Shown piece by piece: positions 61,540 to 64,000 of a stretch of DNA of 64,000 bases. The DNA lies in contig NC_052667.1 in NCBI RefSeq assembly GCF_016802725.1, positions 23,210,346-23,274,345 of the forward strand, given 5' to 3'. The position numbers were made by a program, and so were the translations under genes. Under the pieces are notes generated by a model. The model ran no database searches. It was not told the origin of the DNA and was given only the letters and a program-made list of their open reading frames with translations. Within the stretch, counting starts at the first letter, position 1; each line of letters starts with the position of its first letter. This stretch comes from Solenopsis invicta (Eukaryota > Arthropoda > Insecta > Hymenoptera > Formicidae).

Positions 61540-61812
61540 AAATGTACATTTTGTTATCTCGTTTTCATGATGTCAGTTACATATTTTCATGGTATAGTTT
61601 TATTTCATTTCTATTTATTTGTATTTACAGAGACCCAATGTTTTGGTTTTGTCGTTATTGGTAATAGCAATTGCACGTCCAATTACTTTGTTGATTATGG
61701 ATTTTTTTGTATGTATGGATGTAACACTCGTATAATGTGTATTACTGTCGTGTGTTTGTTTATATTAATTATATTATGTTCATTATTATTAATAAAACCA
61801 AATCTTTTCTGA
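61540..61812 (+). repeat. Duplicated segment, copy 1, with a Cys-rich membrane-anchored open frame
   Basis: This segment resembles 62690-63030: both contain ATGTACATTT..CTCGTTTTC, ATTTACAGAGAC, CGTTATT, GTACGTCC or GCACGTCC, and TTATTGATAAAACCAAA or close variants. The frame after the acceptor-like TTTACAG near 61630 reads ETQCFGFVVIGNSNCTSN, then YGFFCMYGCNTR, then a hydrophobic stretch (CITVVCLFILIILCSLLLI) and stop at 61812. It could be the last exon of a small gene, but no upstream exon is convincing. Confidence 0.3.
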
Positions 61813-61920
61813 GTTTTTTTTTTCTTAATTTTTACAAAGCTAGATGTTTCAATAATATTTGAAGATTACAATTTTTGTTATGCGAGCAAGCGTTTCTTAA
61901 CGCAAAAATTTTTATTTTTA

Positions 61921-62082
61921 TATGAAAAGACCAATTTTTTGCTAAAATACTGAAATTAAATTTTGCAGCAATATTATCATTTTCAAGTCTTATATAATAT
62001 AATTATTTTAATGATTCAATGTAAAATTATTTTCTGATTTAGCCTATTTTTTAGATTCAATAAATTTGTTTTTTTCTGTGTA
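61921..62082. mobile_element. MITE-like repeat, family A copy 4
   Basis: Starts TATGAAAAGACCAATTTTTT and ends AAAATTATTTTCTGATTTAG, then CTATTTTTTAGATTCAATAA and TTTTTTCTGTGT. The right end matches the consensus of copies 2 and 3; the rest is more diverged. Confidence 0.4.
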
Positions 62083-62689
62083 GATATCAAGCTGTCTAAA
62101 ATACGAACTTGGAAGCCTTTGTTTTCATTTCTAGCACTTAGGATCCTGTTAGACACTACTGTTCCATTGTTATCATAGTTATTCCGATCGTATATTTATT
62201 CGGCAGTAAGTAAACTGGAAAGTGTACATATAGCCGATCAATCTTGATATTCTAATTCTTATTTAAAGAAGTTTAATCTGCCGTGCTAGCCACAAGAACT
62301 TTTCTTTTTTTCGTTAAACTTTGGATTGTTGTATTATACATGCATTTTCAAATAATCTAATAAAAATTCAACATTTAATGTGAGACACTTCAAGAGACCA
62401 TATATATTTATTATATAACTTTGATGTTTAATCTTATAAAATCTATAAAAATTGACTATAAATAATTTAATAAAATTTATAATAACAAACATAACAGTTT
62501 TTTTTCTCAAACTTTTGAAACCCAAGTCGCTTGTTTTTAGATTACAAATTAAACAAGAACGAATGCCAAACATCTATTTGTCATCCTAAATACCACATTA
62601 TTTTAAATTTATCGTTGCTAGAGAACTTTGATTGATCTGATGTATTTGCGCCAAAAATACACGGGCAAAAATGCTGTTGTTTATTTTTT

Positions 62690-63030
62690 TCATTTCTGCG
62701 TACAGCAACAGAATGACGCAACTTACATATTTGCATTGGTATCGCAGATGTACATTTCTCTCGTTTTCGCGATTTCGATTACGCGTTATTTGTGATATGC
62801 TTTCACATCTATGCACACCAATTTACAGAGACACAACGTTTCGTTCTCCTCGTTATTAATATGCACAGCGATTGTACGTCCATTACGTTGTCGACTGTTG
62901 ATTCCCGACATATAGGTATAACATTTATTTTGACTTCAGCTGTTATGCCTCTATTGTTTTAGTGTCCTTTTGTTATATAACTCAAAACACACAAAAGTTA
63001 CATTTCATTCATACAATATTGCTATTGATA
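62690..63030 (+). repeat. Duplicated segment, copy 2 (diverged)
   Basis: Relative of 61540-61812 about 1.15 kb away. The matching frame reads TETQRFVLLVINMHSDCTS and then loses the Cys pattern and the long hydrophobic stretch of copy 1, stopping after VMPLLF. If copy 1 is coding, copy 2 looks degenerate. Confidence 0.3.
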
Positions 63031-64000
63031 AAACCAAAAAAAATTTTCTTGGAATTTTTTATCAGATATCAAATATTTTCACTCGGAATTAATGATTTAT
63101 ACGAGAATAACGATTACGTTTAATATTTAAACGGAGCCTTTTTATTCTCCCATCCAGAATTCCATAAAAGAAACCTAAAACTCAGTGTAATGGTCTTGCT
63201 GAAAAATAATTACTCTTGAGTTTTATTTTAAAGATCATTTCAAGAAACTTGGTTAATAAGAAACTTTTATACAAAACGATAATTCTGAAATGGATGAATC
63301 TGAAAATAGACTTTCATAATTCACCATCCCATTATATATTTTACATTTATAAAATTAAAATTTTGTTAGAATAAAATTATTTGTAAAATTTACGAAAAAG
63401 ATAAAATTTTATTATTTATTTACTGCACTTTGTCATAATAATTTCTTTGTAACCTTGCAAATTTGTCTTCCATTCATTCATTTATTTAGATTTTTTCAAG
63501 TTTACTAAGCAAGATCGTAAATAACGAAACTTTAATAGGACAAATCGCTTCCTCTTTTTTTCGATCAGATGCTACACGCACGAAATGTTTCGTAAAAGAT
63601 AGGCAAGAGGAAACCAACTCAATTGAAAAATAAGATAGCAGACTTTCGTTATACTTTTCGTTATACTGCTGGATTCTCATCAAACAAGTTCAAGATCGAT
63701 CAAGATCGACTTTCCAAAGCGAGACGTAAATCGCGCAACTGTTCGTAAACTCGTTCATAAGTTGATGCGCATATGTGAAACTCTGATACTGGTATTTCAT
63801 GTTGTCTATTTTCTTTTTTTTTTTAAATATTTGCAGACAATTATATTAAAAATCTTTATATTGTTCAAATTTTTACATAACTCGTTAATGAGATATTTTT
63901 AATTAAATATTTTACAAGCGTACGTACAATTTCATATAAGACGGTAATTATATTTGAAACTAACAAAATTAAAAATAATAAAATTAAACTAATAGACAAT

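Larger units (their letters stand above)
57350..64000. other. AT-rich terminal region without a confident gene
   Basis: Extremely AT-rich at 57350-60200. It holds a MITE (57899-58052), a family A repeat copy (61921-62082), and two related segments at 61540-61810 and 62690-63030. No gene model could be built, on either strand, from the frames seen. Confidence 0.5.

Noticed and set aside
1..64000. CRISPR arrays, bacterial operons or integrated phage genes
   Set aside because: No regularly spaced direct repeats with unique spacers; all recognised genes are intron-containing insect genes.

Overview
The window looks like an insect nuclear genome, most likely Hymenoptera (the feel is ant-like, but the lineage is inferred and not proven). 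It is AT-rich, its genes are broken by GT-AG introns, its promoters are metazoan TATA/initiator type, and it holds a full arthropod norpA-type phospholipase C beta. There are no bacterial-style operons. All gene models below were spliced by eye from the sequence with checked reading phases; none has transcript support.

Layout. From about 2.6 to 33.2 kb lies a head-to-tail array of seven small plus-strand genes for secreted proteins. Six have a clear TATA box 75-140 bp upstream of the start codon. All seven have (or, for genes 1 and 3, most likely have) a 12-18 nt first coding exon that ends in phase 0 inside the signal peptide, the layout typical of insect cuticle protein genes. Five of the seven (2740-6095, 8512-10098, 13159-14535, 20806-21917, 25017-26799) encode proteins built from short P-V-P-V-x-K repeats and fall into two subfamilies. 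The sixth (27844-29226) is a Tyr/Pro/Lys-rich protein. The seventh (31810-33221) is His/Asp-rich but shares the array's intron phases and may be a diverged member.

From 44.6 down to 34.4 kb on the minus strand lies an intact 18-exon norpA/PLCB4-type phospholipase C beta of about 1105 residues, with all catalytic and calcium-binding positions present. It converges tail-to-tail with the last array gene. Its 5' side carries a long overlapping out-of-frame ORF.

From 45 to 64 kb I find no confident gene. This stretch holds AT-rich sequence, microsatellites, MITE-like inverted repeats, a 197-bp tandem duplication, a pair of diverged duplicated segments, and a CpG-rich block at about 53.6-55.6 kb that may be the promoter or 5' exon of a gene lying beyond the window.

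How the genes may work together. The seven-gene array probably makes structural components of cuticle or another extracellular matrix, judged from signal peptides, low-complexity repeats and gene structure. norpA is an unrelated signalling enzyme that is simply adjacent.
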